This document shows positions 47,458 through 57,582 of a DNA stretch of 64,000 nucleotides, in pieces. The stretch covers positions 4,127,001-4,191,000 of the forward strand of contig NZ_CP015381.1 of NCBI RefSeq assembly GCF_001854245.1, in the 5' to 3' direction. The notes beneath the pieces were generated by a model. The model saw only the letters and a program-made list of their open reading frames with translations, had not been told where the DNA came from and did not search any database. The stretch's first letter is position 1. Each line of letters opens with the position of its first letter. A program made the translations under genes and the position numbers. Source of the stretch: Desulfococcus multivorans. GTDB taxonomy: Bacteria > Desulfobacterota > Desulfobacteria > Desulfobacterales > Desulfococcaceae.

Positions 47458-49807
47458 TTACGAGTGGGACAAGCGAACGGGCAGGTACCGCCTGACGACC
47501 CAGACAGGGAAGTTTGTGGCCTGCGAAATCCGGCCAGTATTTGCAGAGGAACTGGCGCTTTTGGGGTTATGGGCACGTTTGGCGTTTGAACCGACAGAGC
47601 GGCATCCGCTGCTCTGGGCGAAGCAGAACGTGTATTTGTATCGCGGTGAAGAAATCGCTAAACTCCATAAGACACGTTATGGTAAGCCGCCGGACATCGA
47701 ATGGAAGGGCGTATTAGGCGAGAACGAAGGTTTACCGAAAGGTGAGAAGTTACTAAAAAAACAAAAAATAGTTCCAGTTGATGTCGGGGCACTGGTGGCT
47801 GAAAACCGTGAAATCATGTCCGCGCTTATAGCGGATACGCTCAAGCGCATTAAGGAGATGTATGACGGTTACACCGGAAAATGCGAAGCGATTTACATCG
47901 GCTTCAGCGGCGGCAAGGACTCGGTCGTTCTACTCGACCTTTGCCACAAGGTCCTTCCGTTGGACGTACCGGTTATTTTCAGTGATACGGATATGGAACT
48001 TCCGGATACTTACCGAGTTTGGGAAGAGATCCAAAAACGCTACGAAGGCCGCACGTTTTTGAAAGTCTCCGCTAAAACCCCCGCATTGAAAAATTGGCAA
48101 CTCTTCGGGCCGCCGTCGCAAGCGCTGCGCTGGTGCTGTTCCGTCCACAAAAGTACTCCCGCAATATTAGCGCTAAAGGAAAGGCTCGGAAAAAAGTCAC
48201 TCAGAACGCTGGCATTTGTTGGGGTACGTGGTGAGGAAAGTCAACGGCGTTTTGGATACGACGACATTGGAGATGGTTTGAAAAGCCAATCGCAGGTGAA
48301 TGCCATGCCAATTTTGGCGTGGTCCGCGCATGAACTGTGGCTTTACATTTTTGAGCATGATCTGGTTCTGAACGAAGCATACCGAAAAGGGGTACCGCGT
48401 GTGGGATGCCTGATGTGTCCAATGTCAACCGACCGCCAGAATTATTTGATACGGATGAATTATCATGAGTCAGTCGCGCCGTTTGCTGACGCGGTGCGTG
48501 ATACGATTGATCGCGAGTTTTCTTCTGAAGAAGACGAGGATGCGTTCGTTTACGAAGGCGGGTGGTATGCAAGGAAAAGCGGCGTATCCTTGAAACAAGT
48601 CATTGCGGAGCCAGGAATCGAACGCAAAAGGGACCGAGTGATTTGTGAATTTCCAATCGAAGCAGAGCCAGCCTTAAAGGAGTGGCTCAAAGCCACTGGT
48701 GAAATTAAAGGCGCGAATTTGACTCTTTGTGAGGACAGGCAGAGAGGTTTGCTTCAATGTGTCTGGACGAACGGAAAAGCAGATAAGTCTGTTTCCAAGT
48801 GGCTGGTATACGCCGTTCACAAGGCTATTGCCTGCATAGGATGCAACGCTTGCGAGGCGGAATGTCCGACAGGCGCGTTGCGTTTCGAAAAAGATACCTA
48901 TAGTGGAAAGCTGAAGGTCATTATTGATGAAGGGATGTGCGTTCATTGCATGAGGTGTTATACGCCCGACGAGGGTTGTTGGCGGTATTACTCAAAGCGA
49001 TATGCAGGAGCAAAGACGATGAACATCAGCGGTATCAACAAATATATGACGTTTGGGCTGAAGCCTGAATGGATTGAAGTTCTGGTGAAAGAGGGCGCGA
49101 ATTTCCGTCAGACAACCGCGCTAGGTAACCGGATGGTTCCAGCAGCTGTGACGTGGTTCCGAGAGGCGGGATTGATTGGAGATTCAACGGCTATAGCTAC
49201 AACATCGCTTTTGGAAGTTGGCAAGAAACGCGGTTTCAGCGATTTGCTGTTTTGGCAGTTGCTATGGCTCCGACTGTCAAATATCTCTCCCCTCGTGAAA
49301 TGGTATGTCTGCAATACGGATCTTAACTTGGAATATCCGGTGAAACGGATTGATGAAAAGCTATCACAATCCGTTAGTTCGGCATCGGTGAGGAAGGGTG
49401 CGTTGCAGTCGCTTTGCCAACTGGTTAAGAATTCACCGCTTTGCGAAGGAGACAGGGTGTTGATTGAAACCACAATGAAGGGCAGAACCGTTGAAAAGCT
49501 CACACGACGTGCGCGTTCGGTGGATCCGCTGGTAGTTCTTTACGGGCTTTATGTGATGGCGGAAAAGTCCGGACGCGATGCCTTCACCGTGCGACAGATG
49601 ATGGCGGCGGAGTTTGACGGGGAGGTTGTGTCACCCTTATCGGTGTTCGGAATTCCGCCGGATGAGTTTAAGAAGCTGTGCATGGGACTGGTGACGGTGC
49701 ATCCAGACCTCATCACGTGCAGCTTTACGCTGGGGCTGGACGAGGTGCGGGTGTTCCCGGAAACGAAAAGTCGGGACGATGTGGTGGCTCTGATTTTAGA
49801 AAGGTAA
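47450..49807 (+). CDS. brxP: BrxP: PAPS-reductase/ferredoxin/DUF4007-like protein
   Basis: A 785-aa multidomain protein. Residues 145-420 are a PAPS-reductase/DndC-like PP-loop ATPase with YIGFSGGKDSVVLLDL (SGGKDS at 153-158), FSDTDMELPDTY, RWCCSVHK, VGVRGEESQRR and GCLMCPMSTDR. Residues about 460-500 are a bacterial ferredoxin-like double cluster (CIGCNACEAECPTGALRF; CVHCMRCYTPDEGC). The C-terminal 260 residues resemble DUF4007 (NKYMTFGLKPEWIEVL, LGNRMVPAAVTWFREAGLIG). BrxP defines type 4 BREX, where it is thought to modify DNA by a sulfur-related reaction; this is unproven. It precedes brxC by 7 bp. Confidence 0.87.
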   Translation: MYNYEWDKRTGRYRLTTQTGKFVACEIRPVFAEELALLGLWARLAFEPTERHPLLWAKQNVYLYRGEEIAKLHKTRYGKPPDIEWKGVLGENEGLPKGEKLLKKQKIVPVDVGALVAENREIMSALIADTLKRIKEMYDGYTGKCEAIYIGFSGGKDSVVLLDLCHKVLPLDVPVIFSDTDMELPDTYRVWEEIQKRYEGRTFLKVSAKTPALKNWQLFGPPSQALRWCCSVHKSTPAILALKERLGKKSLRTLAFVGVRGEESQRRFGYDDIGDGLKSQSQVNAMPILAWSAHELWLYIFEHDLVLNEAYRKGVPRVGCLMCPMSTDRQNYLIRMNYHESVAPFADAVRDTIDREFSSEEDEDAFVYEGGWYARKSGVSLKQVIAEPGIERKRDRVICEFPIEAEPALKEWLKATGEIKGANLTLCEDRQRGLLQCVWTNGKADKSVSKWLVYAVHKAIACIGCNACEAECPTGALRFEKDTYSGKLKVIIDEGMCVHCMRCYTPDEGCWRYYSKRYAGAKTMNISGINKYMTFGLKPEWIEVLVKEGANFRQTTALGNRMVPAAVTWFREAGLIGDSTAIATTSLLEVGKKRGFSDLLFWQLLWLRLSNISPLVKWYVCNTDLNLEYPVKRIDEKLSQSVSSASVRKGALQSLCQLVKNSPLCEGDRVLIETTMKGRTVEKLTRRARSVDPLVVLYGLYVMAEKSGRDAFTVRQMMAAEFDGEVVSPLSVFGIPPDEFKKLCMGLVTVHPDLITCSFTLGLDEVRVFPETKSRDDVVALILER

Positions 49808-49814
49808 TGGGCGA

Positions 49815-52800
49815 ATGACTTTCTACAAAGACTATTTTGGGATCAGACCGGATTACGCGCCATGCATGACGCTGGCGGACATTAACAAGATGCCGGAGAC
49901 ATGGCTGGCTTTTTATCCGCATGATTCGTTTGTGGAGATTTTGCGGGCATTGCTTAAGAGCCTGAACGGTGGAAAAAAGACGCTCTGGATTACGGGTGCG
50001 TATGGTACGGGCAAGAGCCACGCGTCGCTGGTGCTGCAAAAACTGTTTACTGACGAAAAAGCGCGCGTCCAGAAATGGCTGGATTTGCGCAAAGCCCAGA
50101 TCCCGGACCCCGTGCGAAAGGGGATACTGGAACAAGGTAGCGAAAAGACGCTCGTTGTTTATGACGTGAACGCGGACGGCGTGGATGCGAAGAATCAATT
50201 CCTGATGCGCTTGCAGCGTGGTATCACAAAGGCACTTGAAGCGGGAGGATACACGATTCCGCTGAAAGGCAAGCTATATGAGGTAATTGAGCGTATCCGG
50301 CAAGATGGGCCGTATTTCTTTGAAAAGCGCGATGAAATGCAAGCGAGACTCTCGCACCTGAACGCGGGTATCAAGACAGCGGATGCGCTTGAGAGGAAAT
50401 TGCAGGATTTGAATTTGGAGCCGGGCCTTGTCAGTGACGCGATGCGAGTACTGGAGGCGAGGCATATCTATATGGGTTTGAGCGCAGAAGAGTTCTTGGA
50501 GTGGGTGGACGCATCCTTGAAAGCAAACAGTCTTTCCAAACTGGTCTATATTTGGGACGAGTTCTCGGCGTTCATGAATCGTAATCGAACGGCATTAAAG
50601 ACTCTGGAACAATTGGCGGAAGCTGCTCAGCAGGGGCGGTTTTATTTTGTACCGGTGACGCACACAGATATTTCGTCGTATGTGGCGGCGGGCTCCGAAA
50701 GCGCGAGGAAAGCGAACGACCGGTTCACGTTCAAGCGGATTGACCTGCCAAACGAAACCGCGCTTAAACTTGCAGCGGATGCCTTCGTTGTCAATGCGGA
50801 GAAGGCAAGAGAGTGGGAACAAGAGCGCGACGTGCTTTGGCACAGTGTGAACGTTGTGGCCGAAAACTACATGGTTGTCCACAAAGCAGGCATCGATACG
50901 GCGGATTTCAAGGGTATCCTACCACTACATCCGATGGCGGCATTTCTGCTGAAACATCTATCGGTGGCTATCGGATCAAACCAGCGGAGCATGTTCGAAT
51001 TCTTAAACGGCGAGGAGTTCAGGGAGTTCATTGAGAAAGGCGGGCTGGATGTTCCAGGTCATCAGCTTTTGACGGTGGATCATCTGTGGCGGTATTTCGT
51101 AGAACGGGATGACCTGGGGACGGGGCAAGCCGTACAGGAAGCCCGGGTGGAGTACGATAGACGAGAACAGGATTTGCAACCAGACGAGCGACGCGTGTTC
51201 AAGGCGGTGTTGCTGTTTGGCTTGATGGAACAGATGCAGGGAACGGGTCATCCGCTGTTGAGTGCGACGGTGGAAAATATCCTACGCAGTTTCGAGGGGG
51301 ACGGCGATTTGCAGGGCGTGGATGCGATTCTACGCAATCTAGAACAGAAGCATTGTTTCGCGATTATTAACGGGCGTTGCGAACGTTTCCTTGACCGCTC
51401 GGACACGAAAGAGATCGAAGAGAAAAAAGCGGCGTTAGATGGCAAGTTTGGCGGTCTCGTACTGAAAGACACCGAGACAGAGTTGGTTAAACAACTGAAA
51501 GGAGTCAACTACGGCGGTCGTTTTGATATACGCGCGGCTGGTGTCGGCGGTCTTTCGGCGTCAAGCATTGCGAGACGAGAGTCTTTTAGTGCGACAGGGA
51601 ACCGTGTGCTTGTGCAGTTCATTTTGGCACGGGATGAGCAGGAAAAATTGCGCATTCCTGACAAGGCAAGGGAATTGGCGAAACAGTTCAAAGACCACCG
51701 AATGCTGTTTGTGACGCTGCCGGAAGTCAGTTTTTGCCATGACAACGCAAAAGCATGGGAAATATTTACGGAAAACAGCGCTCATCTCGCATTGGCAAGA
51801 GATGGCGCGAGCAAGAGGGTGTTCGAAACGCAGGTCAGTAGCGCAAAGGAGGAGTGGTACTCCAAGGTGATGACCGCTACCAAACTCATCGTGTACAAGC
51901 CAAACCCAAACGGTGAACCGTTCACCGAAGAAGTGACTTGGGGGCAATTGAAAAAAGACTGGCTTACCGGCTATGCGAAACAGACATTCGAGGCATATAC
52001 GGACGATCTTTGTGGATTCAACATCAGCGCATTTGCCGCGCCAACCCACTTACAGAGCTGGGCGCTTGCAGGCATGGAATTCGACAGGTTCGCGAAGCCA
52101 GGCGCCTGGAGGACTGTTGTGGCGACGTGGAAGAAGAACGGTGTTACTGGTGAGGATGCATGGTTCGATGCGAAACCCAACCATCCGCTGACACAGTTGC
52201 GCGATTTTTGCAAAAAACGGCAGGACAACACAGTGGGTGCGGGAAATACCTGCTCATTACGCAAACTTTACATCGACTTGCAGCGTCCGCCGTTCGGACT
52301 GCTGTGCGTGCCGCATTCGGCCTTCGTGCTGGGTTATGTGCTGAAAACATGGTTGACCGGACAGCGCAAACTGCAATGGACGGATGGCGTGACAAGCAAG
52401 GCGCTGGACGCAGCGGCGCTGGCGGAAATCATCGAGACGGTGGTGAAAGACGACGGCGCCAACGCCATCAAGAACGAGAAAATGATTTGTCGCCTATCGA
52501 AAGAGGAAAAGGTGTTCATCGAACAGAGCAGCGTGATTTTCGAGAACAGTCCGCTTGCGGACGGGACGGTGGAGGCAGCGCTCAACGCGGTCGGGACACG
52601 GCTGGAACAGATTTCGCACCGCGTTCCACTGTGGGTTTTGCCGGAGTATATCCGTGCGCAAGCGGAGCCGCGCGCAGAGGCAATGGGCAAAGTTATTGAT
52701 GCGCTGTGCGCGGCGAATAGCATCAGTTCCAAAGGAGACACCGAAACTCGCGGGAACAAGGTGAAGGAGATTGGCGAGATGCTGCTGGCAACACCAGGTC

Positions 52801-53969
52801 TTGCGGAGGCGATGGCAAAATATATGACGTCGGTGGTTTTTGAGGAGGCATTCCAGCAATATGTCGATAGTGCCAAGCCGGAGTTAAAAGCCGTGGCGGA
52901 ACGTATTGGCGATTCGACCCACAGCTATTGCAGCGCGGTTAAAAAACGTTTTGCGGCGACGAGCGGTTGGCTGTGGAAACGCGGCGACGCCGAGTCCGTA
53001 CTGGAAGAGATTTACCGACAGACACTGTGCGCAGAGTATATCCGTAGGCTGGCTGGCTCATCGGGATACATAAGCTTCGAGGATGCGCTGAACCGCTTGC
53101 GCAACGCGGTGTTGAGCGAAAACAAGGTGCCGACGGAATTCTGGGCGAGGAAACATCCAGCGTTGCTGCGCTTCTTTGAATTGCTTATTAGACCGTCGAT
53201 GTCGAGCGAGGACGTGCAAACCTTCGGAGAGATTTTGGAACAGCAAATCGAGGTTATCCGCGAGGTGTTCTTCGACGTGACGCAAGCGCGGCAGCTGGAT
53301 GCGATTCGGGAAATTTTCGGAGAAATCTGGCCGATGGCCAGTGCGGAAGGTCGCGAGCTTTATAATGCCTTTCACCCAGATTCGGCGAGACTCGATGAGC
53401 AGAGCTTTAAGGTACAAGGTCGTGGCAAGATCGAGGAATACAGCCGTAAGCTGGTTTCTAAGCGGGTGGTAGCGCTGTGGCGCGAACACACAGGTACGGA
53501 GTCGCCTGATGATTGGAGCCGCAAACACGCACTGCCCGCCGAATGTGTTTTGACGATGGATGATGCCAAGAGTATCGTCGATGCGATCTCGAATCCGGGA
53601 GGGGTGTCGGCGGAAAGCTTACAGTCCGTGTATGACGAACTTGAAAAAGAGGGGGCATTTGTGGATGTGGCAGCGGCGGGTAATAAATTCCTAAATCGGG
53701 TGGTACCGGCTCGTTATCAAAAAATCGGGTTTAGTGTCGAAGAATTGGGGAATTGGTTATACAGAAAATTGGGTGACTCACCGGGCCGATGGTTAGCAGA
53801 CGTAGGGCTTCACGAAGCGGTCGAGGCGTTCGTTAAACAGGGATATGACAATTATGCGCGGAAGCAGGCCGAGGAAAAGGTGAATATGCTTTCCGATGCT
53901 GAGGCGAAGATATTACTCCTGAAGCTGATTGGTCAAATCCCCGATGTAGGGCTTTCGGTGCTGGAGTAA
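49815..53969 (+). CDS. brxC: BrxC/PglY-family ATPase of the BREX system
   Basis: A 1384-aa P-loop ATPase common to all BREX types. Walker A is TGAYGTGKSHASL (GAYGTGKS at 61-68) and the Walker B-like segment LVYIWDEFSAFM lies near residue 250; an AAA-type sensor region follows. The N-terminal FYKDYFGIRPDYAPCMTLAD and the very large helical C-terminal part agree with BrxC. The length is slightly above the usual 1,200 residues. It is 7 bp after brxP and 4 bp before pglZ, so one operon. Confidence 0.9.
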   Translation: MTFYKDYFGIRPDYAPCMTLADINKMPETWLAFYPHDSFVEILRALLKSLNGGKKTLWITGAYGTGKSHASLVLQKLFTDEKARVQKWLDLRKAQIPDPVRKGILEQGSEKTLVVYDVNADGVDAKNQFLMRLQRGITKALEAGGYTIPLKGKLYEVIERIRQDGPYFFEKRDEMQARLSHLNAGIKTADALERKLQDLNLEPGLVSDAMRVLEARHIYMGLSAEEFLEWVDASLKANSLSKLVYIWDEFSAFMNRNRTALKTLEQLAEAAQQGRFYFVPVTHTDISSYVAAGSESARKANDRFTFKRIDLPNETALKLAADAFVVNAEKAREWEQERDVLWHSVNVVAENYMVVHKAGIDTADFKGILPLHPMAAFLLKHLSVAIGSNQRSMFEFLNGEEFREFIEKGGLDVPGHQLLTVDHLWRYFVERDDLGTGQAVQEARVEYDRREQDLQPDERRVFKAVLLFGLMEQMQGTGHPLLSATVENILRSFEGDGDLQGVDAILRNLEQKHCFAIINGRCERFLDRSDTKEIEEKKAALDGKFGGLVLKDTETELVKQLKGVNYGGRFDIRAAGVGGLSASSIARRESFSATGNRVLVQFILARDEQEKLRIPDKARELAKQFKDHRMLFVTLPEVSFCHDNAKAWEIFTENSAHLALARDGASKRVFETQVSSAKEEWYSKVMTATKLIVYKPNPNGEPFTEEVTWGQLKKDWLTGYAKQTFEAYTDDLCGFNISAFAAPTHLQSWALAGMEFDRFAKPGAWRTVVATWKKNGVTGEDAWFDAKPNHPLTQLRDFCKKRQDNTVGAGNTCSLRKLYIDLQRPPFGLLCVPHSAFVLGYVLKTWLTGQRKLQWTDGVTSKALDAAALAEIIETVVKDDGANAIKNEKMICRLSKEEKVFIEQSSVIFENSPLADGTVEAALNAVGTRLEQISHRVPLWVLPEYIRAQAEPRAEAMGKVIDALCAANSISSKGDTETRGNKVKEIGEMLLATPGLAEAMAKYMTSVVFEEAFQQYVDSAKPELKAVAERIGDSTHSYCSAVKKRFAATSGWLWKRGDAESVLEEIYRQTLCAEYIRRLAGSSGYISFEDALNRLRNAVLSENKVPTEFWARKHPALLRFFELLIRPSMSSEDVQTFGEILEQQIEVIREVFFDVTQARQLDAIREIFGEIWPMASAEGRELYNAFHPDSARLDEQSFKVQGRGKIEEYSRKLVSKRVVALWREHTGTESPDDWSRKHALPAECVLTMDDAKSIVDAISNPGGVSAESLQSVYDELEKEGAFVDVAAAGNKFLNRVVPARYQKIGFSVEELGNWLYRKLGDSPGRWLADVGLHEAVEAFVKQGYDNYARKQAEEKVNMLSDAEAKILLLKLIGQIPDVGLSVLE

Positions 53970-53973
53970 TACT

Positions 53974-56103
53974 ATGATACTGAACGAGTATTGCGAATAC
54001 ATCAGAAACCCCCTCGCGGAGGCGAAGGCGCGGGTAGTTGTCGTGCCTCCGGGGGGGAGTTGGACGACGTTGCGCCGGTTTTGCCAAGAACGCGGCTACG
54101 TTGAGTTGCGTTTGAGCGATCTTGTGAGGGAAGGCGCGTGGCTCCCAATGCCTGATGAGGTCTTCGGGCGAGTACGCGATGTTATGACGGCGCAGCAGAT
54201 AAGTGGTAAGAGTTTAGTATTGCTGGGGATGCCTGGCTATCTTGCGTTGTTGGCAAACGAGAATAAACGGGCTGCGATTGTCGCTTTACGCGAATGGATA
54301 GACAGTGCGTCTGGGCAGGAAGCGGTCTGCTTTTTGCGTAGTGATGACGACACAGAGTTGATACTCAAGGATGTTTTCGCCAATCCGCGCTACCGCCAGG
54401 GGAAGCAACTGCTTGAAATAGACGCTGAAAAGATCGTGTCGCATGTCACTTCGGAAGAGGAGGAAAGAATCGCGGGGCGTACGGAGGTGATGCTGGTCGG
54501 GAACGATTTGGCCCCCTTCATCCCGGAATTGTTCGACACTTTTCAGAAATATTTGCGATATACCGAGGAGCATCCAAACGACAACTCTATCCGGCGGATT
54601 GTTGTTGCCTCGGAAGGACGGGAATTGGCCGGGCTCAGCGCTGAGGTGCGGCAGGTGGTGTGCCTACGGGATTTTGCTCGCGTGTTTTTCGATGTGGAAG
54701 ATGCCGAATTGTCCGAAGATGCTTTGCGGTGGATGTGTGAGTGGGGTAAAGGGGGTTCGGGGAAAACACTGTCGGAAACTCTCAAGACGCAGTTTTTCCC
54801 AGAAGGTGAGGTATCAAAGCGTGTCTTGCAAGTGTTTGATGGGTGCAAGAGGACAGAACGCGAGGCGTTATTTTGGCTGGTTAAACGTGTCGCTTCCAAG
54901 GGAAGTTACCTTGAGTATGTCACAAGGCAAGAGGGGATTCTTGTCAACAACTTTCGCTCCGCATATGTGGCAGGCGCTGCGGAATGGATAGATGAATCGT
55001 TAGCCTTTGCTGGCGAACGCAGGGATGCTATACGAGAAGCAAACGTTATAATGTCCGACACGGACATCCGGCAGTTCATTACGCGTTGCGAGGGCGAATC
55101 CACGTCTCGAGTAGCGCCGTGGTTGAACTGTGGGACAGACACGGAGCGAGCCGAATTACTGAGGCGTTGTGCAGTGGACGGACTTGTGTCAAATTCGGTA
55201 AAAGACGTTTATCCAGAAGCGGCAGCTTATCTGAATTCGGATCCCGTTTTCGACAACTTGGCTCTGGAAGATTATTTCAGGGAATACCGTGAACTGAAAA
55301 TGGCTAGCCGCGTTACACCAGAGTTTTACGTGAAAGCGCAGCAGGTGGTTCCTTTGAATTCAGTACAATCGCGAGACGTGATGGTGCAACGGTATGTATC
55401 GGACAATGTGTGCGCATTGCTGGTGGTGGACGCGATGGGTGCGGAGTGGCTTCCTATGCTAGTGGCGTTAGCGCGGGAGCGGAATATAGGCGTTGATTCG
55501 ATTGGGGTCGGCGAAGTGAATCTGCCGACAACAACGCGGTTCAACAACATTCATTGGCCAGACGTGGCTCGGCGGTTGCAGGATATTAAACGTTTCGACA
55601 ACATCGCGCATAATGGTATTGAAGCGCACGAGAAGCGTCGCGCGGAGGAGAATTTGGCAGGGGCATTGGATGTGATCGGTGGCGAGGTGTTGCCACGTGT
55701 GGCGGATGGGCTGATGCGGTTTGAGCGGGTGATAGTCACAGGAGACCACGGGAGTTCGCGGCTATCGGTGTTGGCGTGGCAAGCAGAACCGAGACTGGCA
55801 AGGACGCTTTCTTGTGATTTTGGTGCAGAGATCGCCGATTGGCGCTACCGTGAGCGGGCGGCACAAGGATTATGTCCGCCGGAACTTGAGGAGACGTTGG
55901 ACGGAAGGTACTGGGTGGTGCGCGGGTATAACCGGCTGCCCAAAAAGGGCGGCGGACAAGGCTTTGAGCTACACGGCGGAGCATCGCTGGAGGAGCGACT
56001 TGTGCCGGTTGTGATTTTCTCGAGGACAGGGCAATTCATGCCGAAGACGAAGACCGGTGGCAAACGTTTGCAGATTGTTGAGAAAGATGATTTTGATTTG
56101 TAG
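53974..56103 (+). CDS. pglZ: PglZ-domain phosphatase-like protein of the BREX system
   Basis: A 709-aa protein, the universal BREX component. Its C-terminal half is a PglZ domain of the alkaline phosphatase superfamily: ALLVVDAMGAEWLPMLVALA (about residue 480), VNLPTTTRFNNIHWPDV, VIVTGDHGSSRLSVLAW (about residue 585) and GGASLEERLVPVVIFSR. The N-terminal 450 residues are helical. The predicted metal residues (Asp in VDAMG, Asp-His in GDHG, His-Gly-Gly) are all present. It starts 4 bp after brxC. Confidence 0.9.
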   Translation: MILNEYCEYIRNPLAEAKARVVVVPPGGSWTTLRRFCQERGYVELRLSDLVREGAWLPMPDEVFGRVRDVMTAQQISGKSLVLLGMPGYLALLANENKRAAIVALREWIDSASGQEAVCFLRSDDDTELILKDVFANPRYRQGKQLLEIDAEKIVSHVTSEEEERIAGRTEVMLVGNDLAPFIPELFDTFQKYLRYTEEHPNDNSIRRIVVASEGRELAGLSAEVRQVVCLRDFARVFFDVEDAELSEDALRWMCEWGKGGSGKTLSETLKTQFFPEGEVSKRVLQVFDGCKRTEREALFWLVKRVASKGSYLEYVTRQEGILVNNFRSAYVAGAAEWIDESLAFAGERRDAIREANVIMSDTDIRQFITRCEGESTSRVAPWLNCGTDTERAELLRRCAVDGLVSNSVKDVYPEAAAYLNSDPVFDNLALEDYFREYRELKMASRVTPEFYVKAQQVVPLNSVQSRDVMVQRYVSDNVCALLVVDAMGAEWLPMLVALARERNIGVDSIGVGEVNLPTTTRFNNIHWPDVARRLQDIKRFDNIAHNGIEAHEKRRAEENLAGALDVIGGEVLPRVADGLMRFERVIVTGDHGSSRLSVLAWQAEPRLARTLSCDFGAEIADWRYRERAAQGLCPPELEETLDGRYWVVRGYNRLPKKGGGQGFELHGGASLEERLVPVVIFSRTGQFMPKTKTGGKRLQIVEKDDFDL

Positions 56104-56124
56104 TTTAAATGAGGGCACTCAATA

Positions 56125-57582
56125 ATGGTAAATACTGAAAAATTGCGGACGGCATTCCCGGACACGACGGTATATAAGGATCCGAACATCGTGGCGATCT
56201 TCAAAGCGGCGTCGATTCCGTCGTTTTTACGGGATTGGATTCTGAAGCGTAAAGCGGAGTCTGATGGTAGAATCCACGATGCTGAGGCGTTACGAAAATA
56301 CATTTACGAAATCATACCTCGCCAGGAGAATTTGCTGGAACTGAAGGACGCCGCACGAAGTGAGGGACTCACGAAGAAGTTTCTGGCCAAAATTGAAATT
56401 CAATTTAGCGTGCGTTCCAATGAGTACACGTTTGCGATTCCGGAATTGGGGCTTGGGCATGCTGAAACGCTGATTGATGATTATGTCTGGAACCGAATCA
56501 AAAATGATGTCGTAAAAACGGCTGGTGGCTGGGGACTGGTACAACTTGGGTACTGCAGTCCAGGCGATGATAAGCCCCGAGGATGTTTCACGCTTTTAGA
56601 GTACAAGAATTTTTGCCCGTACACGATCGATCTGGACGCCTATAGAGAGGCTCGCAGTCAGTTTACGGCCGAAGAGTGGCTCGACGTTGTTTTGGGAGCG
56701 ATTGATTACAACCCGGAGGGATACGAAGATTGGGTTCAGAAACACACGGTGCTGACGCGCCTGCTGCCGTTCATTGAGCCACGACTGAATCTGGTGGAAC
56801 TGGCTCCGAAGGGAACGGGTAAGTCTTATCTGTTCGGGCGGGTAGGTAAATACGGCTGGTTGGTAAGCGGAGGGACGCTGACGCGGGCGAAAATGTTCGG
56901 CGATATCAATGGAAAGAGCCCTGGTCTGGTCGCAACGAACGACTTTGTAGCGCTGGACGAAATCCAGTCAATCAAATTCCATGACCCGAGCGAGATGCAG
57001 GGCGGGTTGAAAGCCTACATGGAAAGTGGGGAAATCACGGTCGGCAAGAATCGTATCATAGGTGGGGCCGGTGTCATTCTGCTGGGGAACATCCCGCAAA
57101 CAGAGATGGACGAAACCAGAGACATGTTCCAGAGGCTGCCGGGAGTGTTTCACGAGTCGGCATTGCTGGATCGATTCCACGGTTTTATCCGCGGGCGCGA
57201 CATCCCACGTATGAGTGAGAACCTTAAAATCAACGGTTGGGCGCTGAACACTGAGTATTTCTCTGAAATTATGCATCTACTGCGCCAGCCGGCGGAAACA
57301 TTGATTTACAGGCATGTCGTCGAAAGACTGGTGGATTATCCTATAAACGCTGACACACGAGACACGGAAGCGGTTTTGCGGTTGTGCACGGCCTACCTTA
57401 AACTAATGTTTCCGCATGTCGCAGATCCAAACGGAATCGACAGGTGGGAGTTCAAACGGTACTGTCTGCGTCCCGCCGTGCAAATGCGCACGGTGATCCG
57501 GCAGCAGTTGCAGAAGATAGACCCGCTTGAATACGGAGGGAAAAACATAGCCGCATACACGTTACACGAGGTAGAGCAATGA
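56125..57582 (+). CDS. brxL: BrxL, AAA+ part without a Lon-type protease domain
   Basis: A 485-aa protein. The AAA+ domain has Walker A LAPKGTGKSYLFGRV (about residues 226-240) and the segments LVSGGTLTRAKMFGDINGKS and FVALDEIQSIKFHD (Walker B). The N-terminal 200 residues are the BrxL helical part (TVYKDPNIVAIFKAASIPSF). Classic BrxL proteins are about 680 aa and end in a Lon-like domain with a Ser-Lys dyad; here the protein ends at residue 485, after EYGGKNIAAYTLHEVEQ, and no such domain follows in any frame. The stop overlaps the next start by 4 bp. Confidence 0.87.
   Translation: MVNTEKLRTAFPDTTVYKDPNIVAIFKAASIPSFLRDWILKRKAESDGRIHDAEALRKYIYEIIPRQENLLELKDAARSEGLTKKFLAKIEIQFSVRSNEYTFAIPELGLGHAETLIDDYVWNRIKNDVVKTAGGWGLVQLGYCSPGDDKPRGCFTLLEYKNFCPYTIDLDAYREARSQFTAEEWLDVVLGAIDYNPEGYEDWVQKHTVLTRLLPFIEPRLNLVELAPKGTGKSYLFGRVGKYGWLVSGGTLTRAKMFGDINGKSPGLVATNDFVALDEIQSIKFHDPSEMQGGLKAYMESGEITVGKNRIIGGAGVILLGNIPQTEMDETRDMFQRLPGVFHESALLDRFHGFIRGRDIPRMSENLKINGWALNTEYFSEIMHLLRQPAETLIYRHVVERLVDYPINADTRDTEAVLRLCTAYLKLMFPHVADPNGIDRWEFKRYCLRPAVQMRTVIRQQLQKIDPLEYGGKNIAAYTLHEVEQ

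Noticed and set aside
47450-57582. A Dnd/Ssp phosphorothioation locus instead of BREX
   Set aside because: The DndC-like domain is present, but dndB, dndD and dndE partners are absent, and BrxC, PglZ and BrxL are all present.
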